Assembly: GCA_000814665.1 (NCBI GenBank)
Contig: JWIH01000012.1
Span: 124,001 to 188,000 of the forward strand
From: Pseudoalteromonas flavipulchra NCIMB 2033 = ATCC BAA-314
GTDB taxonomy: Bacteria; Pseudomonadota; Gammaproteobacteria; Enterobacterales; Alteromonadaceae
Direction: 5' to 3'
DNA: 64,000 nucleotides
This document shows positions 47,634 to 56,741 of this stretch, one piece after another. A model generated the notes under the pieces. That model searched no databases. It was not told where the DNA came from and saw only the letters and a list, made by a program, of their open reading frames with translations. Made by a program: the position numbers and the translations under genes. How positions within the stretch are numbered: position 1 is the stretch's first letter; every line of letters begins with the position of its first letter.

Positions 47634-48992
47634 ATGGCTCAACATTTTGACTATATCGCAATCGGTGGCGGTAGCGGCGGGATCGCATCTGCAAACCGAG
47701 CGGCGATGCGAGGTGCCAAGGTGGCATTAATAGAAGCAAAGCACTTAGGCGGTACTTGTGTAAACGTGGGCTGCGTTCCAAAAAAAGCGATGTGGCACGG
47801 CGCTCAAGTTGCTGAAGCCATTAAGCTATACGCACCAGATTATGGTTTTGATGTTGAACTAAAGAACTTCGATTGGGGTAAGCTGGTAGAAAGCCGCGAA
47901 GCCTACATTGGCCGTATTCACCAAGGTTACAACGGCTACCTAGCAAAAAATGGCGTCACCGTGATCAATGGCTTTGCTAAGTTTGTTGATAACAACACCA
48001 TTGAAGTCAACGGTGAGCACTACACTGCCGATCATATCAATATTACCGTAGGTGGCCGCCCAACGATCCCTAATATTCCAGGCGCTGAGCATGGTATCGA
48101 TTCAAACGGTTTCTTTGAGCTTAAAGAGCAACCTCGCCGCGTAGCGGTTGTGGGCGCGGGTTATATCGCGGTAGAACTTGCGGGCGTATTGCACAGCTTG
48201 GGCACAGAAACCCATCTATTTGTTCGTAAGCATGCTCCACTTCGTAATTTTGATCCTATCTTGGTTGAAACCTTAACTGAGGTAATGGAAAAAGAAGGTC
48301 CAACGCTGCACACTCACGCAGTACCACAGTCAGTGACCAAAGAAGAGGATGGCTCAGTCACCTTACATCTTGAAAATGGTGAGTCTTACACCGTAGACAA
48401 ACTGATCTGGGCAATTGGCCGTGAACCTATGACAGATCTTATCAACCTCGCTGCGACAGATGTAGAAACCACGCCTAGCGGCCATATTAAAGTAGACGAG
48501 TGGCAAAACACCACAGCCAAAGGTATCTACGCGCTCGGTGATATTATGGATGGTGGCATAGAGCTGACTCCTGTTGCCGTGAAAGCAGGTCGAATGCTAG
48601 CCGAGCGCTTATTTAATCCAGAATTACCAAACGCAAAAATGGATTACGACTTAGTCCCTACCGTCGTATTTAGCCACCCACCGATTGGCACCATTGGCCT
48701 AACAGAGCCAGAAGCGCAAGAAAAGTACGGTAAAGACAACATCAAGGTCTATACCTCTACCTTTGCTGCAATGTACACCGCGGTCACTCAGCACCGCCAA
48801 CCATGTCGCATGAAGCTTGTATGCGCAGGCCCAGAAGAAACTGTAGTAGGCCTGCACGGCATCGGCTTTGCCGTAGATGAGATGATCCAAGGGTTCGCCG
48901 TCGCAATGAAGATGGGCGCAACCAAAGCAGACTTTGACTCGGTAGTCGCGATACACCCAACCGGTTCCGAGGAATTTGTTACTATGAGATAA
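47634..48992 (+). CDS. gor: Glutathione reductase
   Basis: The 452-residue protein has the FAD motif ([19 protein letters not shown]), the redox-active disulfide [13 protein letters not shown], an NADP-binding motif ([17 protein letters not shown]) with a following VRKHAPLR stretch, and the C-terminal HPTGSEEFV with the catalytic His-Glu pair. Length equals the usual Gor. It reduces glutathione disulfide with NADPH in the cytoplasm. GAGGAA precedes the ATG. Confidence 0.96.
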   Translation: MAQHFDYIAIGGGSGGIASANRAAMRGAKVALIEAKHLGGTCVNVGCVPKKAMWHGAQVAEAIKLYAPDYGFDVELKNFDWGKLVESREAYIGRIHQGYNGYLAKNGVTVINGFAKFVDNNTIEVNGEHYTADHINITVGGRPTIPNIPGAEHGIDSNGFFELKEQPRRVAVVGAGYIAVELAGVLHSLGTETHLFVRKHAPLRNFDPILVETLTEVMEKEGPTLHTHAVPQSVTKEEDGSVTLHLENGESYTVDKLIWAIGREPMTDLINLAATDVETTPSGHIKVDEWQNTTAKGIYALGDIMDGGIELTPVAVKAGRMLAERLFNPELPNAKMDYDLVPTVVFSHPPIGTIGLTEPEAQEKYGKDNIKVYTSTFAAMYTAVTQHRQPCRMKLVCAGPEETVVGLHGIGFAVDEMIQGFAVAMKMGATKADFDSVVAIHPTGSEEFVTMR

Positions 48993-49030
48993 CAGACTGA
49001 TTTAAATATCAAATAATCTTTTAAAAATAA

Positions 49031-49060
49031 AACGCGAGCGCGGACAAGCTCGCGTTTTTT
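49031..49060 (+). terminator. Rho-independent terminator after gor
   Basis: AACGCGAGC and GCTCGCGTT pair around an eight-base loop and are followed by a T-run, 39 bases after the stop of gor. Confidence 0.9.
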
Positions 49061-49145
49061 ATTTATACCCAACACTAGGGTTTTGTGATACCGACGATGG
49101 GAATACAAGCTGTGACAGGCACAGCTTTAAGTAATGCTGGATACG

Positions 49146-50585
49146 TTAACGATTACAAATGTATTCTTCGCCACCGTTTTGATAGTCGCGCTGCCAGTAA
49201 CAACTTTTGACTATTTTTTCTTTACAGATATGTGCAAATGTATGGTTAAACTGATGAACGATGGCACCACTAGAATTGGTTAAGAAATAATAATAATCAG
49301 CAAGTTCGTAGCTGATATCCCACCAAAGCTCTGGGTTTGTTGGTGTGCCACGATACGTGCGGTTTCTTCTCACAACTGAGTCGGTGCCAGTACAATCAGG
49401 TAATGCAACCATTGTTGAAAAACCACCTTGCGCGTCCGTCAAGAGATCCTCACTGCCAATTGTTTGGCCTGTATGAGTAGCTACGCGAAGTGAAACTTGC
49501 GCGTAAGGGATTGCATTGCCTGCATCATCAATAACCTTACCTGACATGCCGATCTCTTGGTGTGCTTCTAGCAATGATGGTTCGAGGAGATTAGTTAAAT
49601 TCTCATTATTCCACGCATTCATACTGGTTAGCTTAGTTGCAGCGTCTACATTAGAGACTGTCAGTGCGTACTGTGCAGCAGTTGGTGGTAAGTTGTTTTG
49701 ATCACCTCGCGCGCGGAGCGTAACAGAGGAGTTTGGATTAACATTCACATTAAGTAATTGGTTGTTAGTTGCTTTAACCCATGCAGTACCAGTCCAGAGC
49801 TCCAAAATAAATTGCTCACTTGCACTAAAGTTAAGTTTTACTTGGCTTTGCGCTGCACCGGTTTGATACGTAAAAAAGTCCAAGTCATTTTGATTATCAA
49901 TATTGCCCTGCAAGGTCATGGATGAGGACATTGTCGTTGCTAAAGCTGGTTTATCATTTGCCTCTTGAGCATCAAACTCAGGGTGACTAAACCAGCCCAT
50001 GATCGCCTGCTCGGTTGCAACGCCTTGAGTAGATTCCGCGGCAAGAACATAAATGCCAGGCTCAACTTTATGTACTACTTGTTCAGTGGTTGCTGTAGCT
50101 AGGTTTGAATAATCTAGCGCTGTGAAACTATTGTCGTCCTCCAGCTTAAATAGATACAGGTTATAATCAACCCCAGCAGGTATGTTCACAAGCAGACCTT
50201 CGACCTTTGTAGCCTCGGTTATTTCAACACTGTAGCACTGAATTTGTCCTTCCGCGCTAAAGTTGGTGTAAACCGCACTATCTAGTGCCAGCTCTGGACA
50301 ACCGCTGCGCTCAGCAGGGGTTGTCCCAGTATTATTGAGCTGCATGTTCACCATATTTTGCGTCAACTGCTGCGATTTACGGACTTGGAACGGAAAGTTG
50401 GTATGCAGCGGCGCACTTGAGTCTTGTAATATTTGGCCGTCTAATTGTGCGCCGGGTAGCGCTTCAATCTGTAACTGCGGTGCAAAGTCAGTTGGGATTT
50501 TGTTGTGGTTTGCTGACGCGGCTGAAGACAATACTGCCATCAGAGCAATTGCAACACCGCTTAATGATTTTGTCATTTTTGTCAT
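49146..50585 (-). CDS. Secreted protein of unknown function with PPC-like domains
   Basis: The 479-residue protein has a Sec signal peptide (SLSGVAIALMAVLSSAASA). Two beta-rich segments resemble PPC-like domains (about 95-205, GVDYNLYLFKL; and about 215-320, NDLDFFTYQTG), followed by a carboxypeptidase regulatory-like beta-sandwich (about 345-400, GKVIDDAGNAIPYAQVSLRV) and a Cys-containing end (CKEKIVKSCYWQRDY...CNR). No catalytic motif is seen. It may bind a surface or polymer outside the cell. It is divergent from the 50995 gene across 409 bases. Confidence 0.7.
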   Translation of the reverse strand: MTKMTKSLSGVAIALMAVLSSAASANHNKIPTDFAPQLQIEALPGAQLDGQILQDSSAPLHTNFPFQVRKSQQLTQNMVNMQLNNTGTTPAERSGCPELALDSAVYTNFSAEGQIQCYSVEITEATKVEGLLVNIPAGVDYNLYLFKLEDDNSFTALDYSNLATATTEQVVHKVEPGIYVLAAESTQGVATEQAIMGWFSHPEFDAQEANDKPALATTMSSSMTLQGNIDNQNDLDFFTYQTGAAQSQVKLNFSASEQFILELWTGTAWVKATNNQLLNVNVNPNSSVTLRARGDQNNLPPTAAQYALTVSNVDAATKLTSMNAWNNENLTNLLEPSLLEAHQEIGMSGKVIDDAGNAIPYAQVSLRVATHTGQTIGSEDLLTDAQGGFSTMVALPDCTGTDSVVRRNRTYRGTPTNPELWWDISYELADYYYFLTNSSGAIVHQFNHTFAHICKEKIVKSCYWQRDYQNGGEEYICNR

Positions 50586-50994
50586 TTATGAATTCCTTTC
50601 AGTAGATACTGTAGTACCAATCCACCTTTGCGCACTAACCACTCCAGATAAGCGAGTTTGGCAAAACTTTACTTAACCATTTGCTTTACAAATAAAAGGT
50701 AAGTGTAGTTACCAAGAAACGAATTACTTCAATGTAGCTAGGCATTTGAGTAGAAAGGCAAAATGTTTTTGCTTGCAAACACAAGCGCAAAACACTTTAT
50801 TTAATAATTACCACCAACTCAATAACAGATTATTAATATTTTATTATTTTTTGACTTACGTCACTTGTGAGTGTAATTCTTTTGGGTTATTTTTAGAGTC
50901 TATATACATCGGTTCTGATACTTTTACCTAAGTAGAAGTGCTCAGCTATGTCGATGATCACCACTTTTTGTAAATATACACAAGGATTGAACAT
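50586..50994. other. Intergenic region with two divergent promoters expected
   Basis: Four hundred AT-rich bases between two divergent genes. No gene, RNA or clear operator is seen; AAGGA before 50995 is the ribosome site of the downstream gene. Confidence 0.4.
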
Positions 50995-51687
50995 ATGGTG
51001 GAAATTAATCGTGCAAACCAAGTCGTTACACAGCCACAATCCAATCGAGCTGAGCAGCAAACACTAGCCAAAGATATGCAAACACAACGCACAGAAGGGA
51101 CCAATCCCACAAGTAAAGAGAAGGTTTCGCTAAGTGTTGATCAGGGGATCTCGACTGAACTATCAAAACGTCTTGATGAAGAAGCCTCCCAGCGCACTTT
51201 GCAATACATGGAAGATATGAAAAAAACGCAATCCGCATTGAAGACAAGTGTGGATGAATTTGCAGCCTTTAAAGAGGCACAAATGGCTAAAAACCCAGAA
51301 TTAGATCTGAGCCAGCTAGACTTATATCAGCAAAAAGATGGCTCTTTAAAGCTCACCGGATCAAACCTATCTGCTGCACAACTGTCCGAGTTGGAGCAAG
51401 AAATAGCAGGTAATGGGAAGCTAGTGGAAGCATTCTCGCAGCTCCATACTGGTATCGCACAGGGTCTCAAACACAGAGATTCAGTTGGCTATGGCGAGCT
51501 TCAAGCTGACGACCTTCGTGGCGCCCTAATGCTTAACGAATTGACCGAACGTTATAGTGACCAATTTCGCTCTGATGGTTTTGGTCAAGACTACAAAACC
51601 ATGGACGAGCAGTTAAATACCAACACGGGGTTATTTGGTCACTTTTTATTAGAGTCAGTAAATCCAAGAGTCAGCACGCGAGCGTAA
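50995..51687 (+). CDS. Protein of unknown function
   Basis: The 230-residue protein is polar and Gln/Glu/Lys-rich, with coiled-coil potential (LSKRLDEEASQRTLQYMEDM) and no signal or membrane span. The N-terminus (VEINRANQVVTQPQSNRAEQ) is disordered in character. I do not recognise a family; Pseudoalteromonas and relatives often carry such proteins. A good AAGGA site precedes the ATG by six bases. Confidence 0.7.
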   Translation: MVEINRANQVVTQPQSNRAEQQTLAKDMQTQRTEGTNPTSKEKVSLSVDQGISTELSKRLDEEASQRTLQYMEDMKKTQSALKTSVDEFAAFKEAQMAKNPELDLSQLDLYQQKDGSLKLTGSNLSAAQLSELEQEIAGNGKLVEAFSQLHTGIAQGLKHRDSVGYGELQADDLRGALMLNELTERYSDQFRSDGFGQDYKTMDEQLNTNTGLFGHFLLESVNPRVSTRA

Positions 51688-51768
51688 GCTCGCAGACCTG
51701 AATACCACCTCTAAGTTAATATAGTTCGCTGCCACTTGATATTTAAAGGCCCGCAACAATTGCAATGC

Positions 51769-51972
51769 TTATTGCTTAAACTCCAAAATATCACCAGGTT
51801 GGCAATCGAGATACTGGCAAATATGGGCGAGTGTTTCGAACCGCACTCCCTTCACTTTCCCTCTTTTTAACAGTGATAAATTGGCTTCTGTGATCCCTAT
51901 TTCTTTAGCGAGTTCCTTGGATGAGACTTTTCGCATTGCCATGACCACATCTAAGTTCACTACTATTTCCAT
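51769..51972 (-). CDS. Small Xre-type HTH regulator
   Basis: The 67-residue protein is one Cro/C1-like helix-turn-helix (SSKELAKEIGITEANLSLLK) with a C-terminal LAHICQYLDCQPGDILEF, as in YozG-like regulators. It lies two bases after a DUF2975-type membrane protein gene, an arrangement seen repeatedly in bacteria, and probably regulates that pair. Confidence 0.92.
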   Translation of the reverse strand: MEIVVNLDVVMAMRKVSSKELAKEIGITEANLSLLKRGKVKGVRFETLAHICQYLDCQPGDILEFKQ

Positions 51973-51974
51973 CG

Positions 51975-52490
51975 CTAAATAAACTCCTTGTTTTCATCAC
52001 TGATCTCTTGGGCAGCACGTAGCAGATAGGCAACAGTTGCTAAGATACCGAGTGTAACTAGCTCCCCAAACTCTATACCTACAACTAACTCTGTTGTTTC
52101 AAAGTAAGAAGCGTGCCAATAAGCGGTGGCAATCCCCAAGCAACCACTGTACAAGATAGAGGCGATTTTAGTGCCGATAAAGTAAATAAAGCAGCTGAAA
52201 CAGTCCTGCGTAAAAAAGTTCCCGCGTTCAAAATGCACAAGCAGTTTACAGATAAAATAAACTCCTCCGATCGCTAGCAATAGAATCGGCAGAGTCGTTA
52301 AAAACAGGCTGATTTTACTTACTTTTCCCGACTGCCATAGTGCATCAAATAATGGCTCGTTATGGTAGCTCAGGCGACCTTGAGTTAGAAATTCATAACC
52401 AATAAACGCAAGCACACATCCGGCAAATAATAGGATCACCCAACGGATAGCTTTACTTCTTTTTTGAATCTTATCCAATGTCGTCGACAT
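51975..52490 (-). CDS. DUF2975-type membrane protein
   Basis: The 171-residue protein has four predicted membrane spans (about 18-36, 62-80, 101-125 and 140-158) and the typical RGNFFT segment between spans two and three (about 89-94). The family is of unknown function and nearly always adjoins a small Xre regulator, as here. It precedes that regulator gene in one transcript. Confidence 0.88.
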   Translation of the reverse strand: MSTTLDKIQKRSKAIRWVILLFAGCVLAFIGYEFLTQGRLSYHNEPLFDALWQSGKVSKISLFLTTLPILLLAIGGVYFICKLLVHFERGNFFTQDCFSCFIYFIGTKIASILYSGCLGIATAYWHASYFETTELVVGIEFGELVTLGILATVAYLLRAAQEISDENKEFI

Positions 52491-52627
52491 GCTTTCTCCA
52501 ATTCAACTTGTAATGCCAGCAATATAACACAACTTTTCCACACATCAAAAAACAGCAATAAATTATCGTTTTACAATAATTAAAAGTTGTGCAATGATAT
52601 TTTCAACATCAAAAAGGAGTAACCATA

Positions 52628-54688
52628 ATGACAATAAATCTGATGACATTTAAAAAGCCGATGCTTTGCATATTCATACTGGCAAGCCTAACTCTTAGTG
52701 GCTGCCAGCTAAACAAGACAACAAAACAAAGCTCTCTTTCAAGCGCCAAAGTGAAAACACAGCAGATCGACCTGACAAGTTTATACGGCGAAAGCGCAAC
52801 TTCTAGTGTTACGCTATCAGCAGACGGTCAGTGGATTGCATTTTTAAAAACTTCGAATGGAGCACAAAATATCCACTTGGTTCAATCAGGGAAACAAGCA
52901 TCACAAGCAATTCCTTTAACCCATTTATCTGACTCAGTGGATTCCTTTGTATGGTCACACAATAAGCATGAAATTTTATTCAGCAAAGATACGGAAGGAA
53001 ACGAAAACGCCCAAGTGTATAGATTACGCTTTGACCCATCTAAACTAGAGCAAAGTGTTAACGTTGAAAGATTGACGCACAATGATGAGGTCAGCTATCG
53101 ACTTTTGTCACAATTAAAAGACACACCACACAAAGCAGTCCTCTTTGCAAACCATTTAGATAGTAAAAGGTTAGATTTCTTCGCTTTGGACATGAATACG
53201 CAAACGCTTTCACTGCTGCAAAAAAATGACATCGGCTTTTATTCTGCGTTGTTAGATAAAGCAGGCAACCCTACCCTAGCAACCGTATTAAATGGTGATA
53301 ATTCCACAACCTTATACAAACGAGAAAACCATAGCTGGAAAGCCATCTTGCATACACAACCAAGCGAAGTCATTATGCTACAAAGCTACAATCAAGCGCA
53401 GAATACCGCATACATTTCTGGCAGTATTCAAGGTCGTGATAAGCAAGAGCTCATCTTAGTTGACTTAACCTCTGACGAAATGCGCACAATACATAAAGAT
53501 CCGCTTGGCAATTCAGACCTACACCAAGCGGTCTTCAATGAAAACGGGGAAGCATTACTTGCGTCCTATTATGGAGCAAGATTACGCAATTATCCGCTAA
53601 CAGCAGCCACAAAAGCGACTTTGGACGCGATTAAGTCCCAATTAGTTGGTGATTTCGACATACATGTAGAAAAAATCAATCAAAGCAAAGATCAGTGGTT
53701 TGTAAAAGCAACCTATGCCAACCAGCCTGATAAACGGTTTGTATATAACCCAACAACGCATAAGCTGGTCGACTTGTTGAACCAAGATCCTTCGTTTAAC
53801 CCCGAAAACTTGGGAGTTCGCAAATCGATTACCTACACAGCTAAAGATGGAGTTGAAATCCAAGCTTATTTGACTTTACCTCAACACAATCAGAAGAACT
53901 TGCCAGCCATCATTCTGCCACATGGAGGTCCTTGGGTTAGAGACAATTGGGAGTTCAGTAGTGGTACGTTTGTTCCCGTTGCACACTACTTCGCGAGTCG
54001 AGGGTATGCAGTTTTACAACCTAACTTTAGGGGTTCCCTTGGGTTTGGTAAACATTTCACAGAATTGGGAAATAACAACTGGGGAACAGGAACGATGCAA
54101 CAGGATCTAACAGATGGTGTCCAGTATTTGATTGATAACGGTATTGCCGATAAAGCGCGCATAGGTATCATGGGTGGCTCTTATGGGGGTTATGCTGCGC
54201 TGTCAGGTGCAACCTTCACACCAGATCTATACCGCGCAGCTGTCTCTTATGTCGGACCGTCAAGCCTTATTGCGATGATTGAATCATTTCCTGACTATTA
54301 CAGACCTTATCTTGGTTCATTTTTTGCCGCGGTTGGGGACCCTCAAATTGAATCAAATAGAAAAGACATGGAATCGCGCTCTCCAATTAATTTTGTAGAA
54401 AACATTAAAGCACCTATCTTACTTATCCAAGGTGCTAACGACCCCAGAGTGCCACAGCCACAATCAGAGATGATAGCCAAGAAGCTTTTCGATACGGGCC
54501 GAGAAGTAGAATATGTACTAGCTAAAGATGAAGGCCATGGATTTCTTCAGCATAACAATAAACTAGCAGCCATTATTGCGATGGAAAACTTTTTCGCAAA
54601 ACACTTGGGAGGTGCTAAATCCAGCGCTGTTGATAGCAAACTAACAGAGCACTTAGCTACATTAACAGTAGATGTCAGTAAGCTTTAA
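52628..54688 (+). CDS. S9 family peptidase, lipoprotein
   Basis: The 686-residue protein has a lipoprotein signal (FILASLTLSGCQL, Cys about 26), an N-terminal beta-propeller (about 50-400) and a C-terminal alpha/beta-hydrolase domain with the nucleophile in MGGSYGGYAALSG, Asp in IQGANDPRVP and His in DEGHGFL. This is the acylaminoacyl-peptidase/prolyl oligopeptidase layout. It probably digests oligopeptides in the periplasm or at the outer membrane. GGAG precedes the ATG by eight bases. Confidence 0.95.
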   Translation: MTINLMTFKKPMLCIFILASLTLSGCQLNKTTKQSSLSSAKVKTQQIDLTSLYGESATSSVTLSADGQWIAFLKTSNGAQNIHLVQSGKQASQAIPLTHLSDSVDSFVWSHNKHEILFSKDTEGNENAQVYRLRFDPSKLEQSVNVERLTHNDEVSYRLLSQLKDTPHKAVLFANHLDSKRLDFFALDMNTQTLSLLQKNDIGFYSALLDKAGNPTLATVLNGDNSTTLYKRENHSWKAILHTQPSEVIMLQSYNQAQNTAYISGSIQGRDKQELILVDLTSDEMRTIHKDPLGNSDLHQAVFNENGEALLASYYGARLRNYPLTAATKATLDAIKSQLVGDFDIHVEKINQSKDQWFVKATYANQPDKRFVYNPTTHKLVDLLNQDPSFNPENLGVRKSITYTAKDGVEIQAYLTLPQHNQKNLPAIILPHGGPWVRDNWEFSSGTFVPVAHYFASRGYAVLQPNFRGSLGFGKHFTELGNNNWGTGTMQQDLTDGVQYLIDNGIADKARIGIMGGSYGGYAALSGATFTPDLYRAAVSYVGPSSLIAMIESFPDYYRPYLGSFFAAVGDPQIESNRKDMESRSPINFVENIKAPILLIQGANDPRVPQPQSEMIAKKLFDTGREVEYVLAKDEGHGFLQHNNKLAAIIAMENFFAKHLGGAKSSAVDSKLTEHLATLTVDVSKL

Positions 54689-54709
54689 ACAATATAGCTT
54701 CCAACCTAC

Positions 54710-54741
54710 AAAAAAGCTCAGATAAGGATATCTGAGCTTTT
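54710..54741 (+). terminator. Rho-independent terminator after the S9 peptidase
   Basis: AAAAGCTCAGAT and ATCTGAGCTTTT are perfect complements around a six-base loop. The A-run and T-run on either side would let it act for both converging genes. Confidence 0.88.
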
Positions 54742-54786
54742 GGGGTTGTAGTGACTGTCCAAGTCAACTAGTAGGGACCGGCTTTG

Positions 54787-56610
54787 TTATCGACTTGAAA
54801 GCTCGATTAAAGCTTGCTTAATGAGCTCAGGATGGGTAAATGGGATCAAGTGCTCCGTTGAGGCAATAGGTAAGTATTGCCCACCGCTGGTTTCAGCAAC
54901 TTCTTGAGACCATTTTCTCCCCTCTGCTTCCCATTTGATTAGATTGGCTTTCGCTTCTTCAGAGTCTGCATTGGCGATATCTAGTTTTTCAAACTCACTG
55001 TCTATCACTGAAATCGGAATACTGCTGTCTGGCTGCCAGTTTCTTACTAACTCCAAGTCGTCATGGTAGTTCATCATCTCGTGTACTCGAGTAAGTTGAG
55101 CTGCAACACTGTGGCGGGTTTGCATGATGTGATTGAAATATTGCCAATCCATGTAGTCTGCAAACTCGCTTCCTTCAAGCAGTGTTTCAATATGCGCCTG
55201 TTCTTCAGCTATTTTTCCATCCATTTTTTCTTGCCAATTACCTGCAGCAACATGATCAATCAAATCTTGTCCGTATTGACGATAAACATCAACTGGGTAA
55301 CCTTGATACTGAGCAATAGAATGTGGCAGTAAAATATCAGGGTCTAACCACAACATGCTTGCTATCTTTTGTTGAAACTCCTGTGATTTTTGCATCGCAA
55401 TTAGCGGCACCGAGTTACTATTTGCGTAACTCAACAAATGCACATCACTGAGATTGAGCTTTTCAAATAGTACAGGGAGGTCGTGTGCAAATTTATTCAT
55501 GGAAGGCGCGTCATCAACACTACTTAATCCCTGCCCTAGCCTATCAATGACGTAAACATTAAAACTCTCTGCCAAGTAAGGCTGTAGTAACGCGAACCAA
55601 GCACTGTCACTATGAAAATGCATATTCGCGCCCGAGAGCATGACCACAGTTGGTTTATCAGCGTGCTGTTTTAATTGTCGAACATGGTAATAATCGTTGT
55701 TTACTGCGATAAGATCAGAACCTTGGGGCAGTGCATAACGACTTGTAGATTCAAAAAATGTCATTATCGATTCGGTGGTTTGGACAGGTGGTAAATTCCA
55801 GCTATGATGAGCCCCGCCTACACTAATTAGCTGCGTTTGAATATTGCGATTAGGATAGTGAGTTAACGTCACGCCTTCCGCTATTTCTTCATCAACAGAT
55901 AAAGCAGCCTCATAGTTTAGATTAGCAATAATTTTAATCGCTTGAGGTGACGAGAGTAGCCCAAAATTTGCGTGACTTTTGCCATTATAAGGCAATACTG
56001 AGTCTGCTTTACCGTGCATAATTCGGTAGTTTGTAGGTGTCGAAAAATTACAGCTATCACCTAATTGGTAGGACATAGGTGCGGCAACCGTTACTATCGC
56101 ATTAAACGTCTCCGAACGGTTACATAATAGGTTTTGTACAAATAACCCGCCTTGAGAAAAGCCGGTCGCGTAAATTTCACCGTCAATGACATCATATTTG
56201 GCTTTTATTTCTGCAATCATCTGATCAACAAAGCCTAAGTCATCTACACCTAAACGATGTGCCTTGTTACAACCACAGCCTTCATTCCACTCTTCATTTT
56301 TTGATTTGGGATAAACGACGATATAATCATCGTTTTGCTCATGTAGCTTGGTTAAACTTGCCATACCGTAAGCAGTCCCTCCAGAACCATGAAAAGCCAA
56401 CATCAGCTTGTACGCTTTATGTGGCTTTTCAATCGGCTTCATATAATAGTAACGCTCATTGAGTTGATGAACCTCAAAACCGTTTACGGGTTTTAACACT
56501 CCATCGTCATTGCTTAACGCCTTTTTGCTGTCGCTACTGCTGCCACAACCCGCGACTAAAGCTGCGAGTGTTAAACCTAACGCCTGTTTTAAAAACATTC
56601 GACTTGTCAT
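54787..56610 (-). CDS. Two-domain alpha/beta-hydrolase lipoprotein
   Basis: The 607-residue protein starts at an ATG at 56610 (AGGA nine bases upstream) with a lipoprotein signal ending LVAGCGSSSD; a longer frame to 56730 has no signal and is not used. The first half is a PHB-depolymerase/LpqC-like esterase (LAFHGSGGTAYG; nucleophile in TGFSQGGLF; His in GGAHHSW). The second half is another alpha/beta-hydrolase (VVMLSGANMHFHSDSAWF; VIDRLGQGLSS), but where the nucleophile elbow should be it reads LLSYANSNSVPL, with no Ser in the GxSxG place. The second domain may thus be non-catalytic. The substrate is unknown. It is divergent from a CadC-like regulator. Confidence 0.85.
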   Translation of the reverse strand: MTSRMFLKQALGLTLAALVAGCGSSSDSKKALSNDDGVLKPVNGFEVHQLNERYYYMKPIEKPHKAYKLMLAFHGSGGTAYGMASLTKLHEQNDDYIVVYPKSKNEEWNEGCGCNKAHRLGVDDLGFVDQMIAEIKAKYDVIDGEIYATGFSQGGLFVQNLLCNRSETFNAIVTVAAPMSYQLGDSCNFSTPTNYRIMHGKADSVLPYNGKSHANFGLLSSPQAIKIIANLNYEAALSVDEEIAEGVTLTHYPNRNIQTQLISVGGAHHSWNLPPVQTTESIMTFFESTSRYALPQGSDLIAVNNDYYHVRQLKQHADKPTVVMLSGANMHFHSDSAWFALLQPYLAESFNVYVIDRLGQGLSSVDDAPSMNKFAHDLPVLFEKLNLSDVHLLSYANSNSVPLIAMQKSQEFQQKIASMLWLDPDILLPHSIAQYQGYPVDVYRQYGQDLIDHVAAGNWQEKMDGKIAEEQAHIETLLEGSEFADYMDWQYFNHIMQTRHSVAAQLTRVHEMMNYHDDLELVRNWQPDSSIPISVIDSEFEKLDIANADSEEAKANLIKWEAEGRKWSQEVAETSGGQYLPIASTEHLIPFTHPELIKQALIELSSR

Positions 56611-56741
56611 GTTGGCCATTCCTATTTTATTGTTTTCATGTACTCTAAATACTTTGAAAAAGGGCGCGACGAATTTACATGAAATCGTTGTGAGGAATTC
56701 CTTACCAATAAATATAAACAATATAATCAAAGGGATAATAA

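Noticed and set aside
54787..56730. Longer start of the two-domain hydrolase at 56730
   Set aside because: The extra 40 residues have no signal function and no good ribosome site; the ATG at 56610 gives a correct lipoprotein signal.
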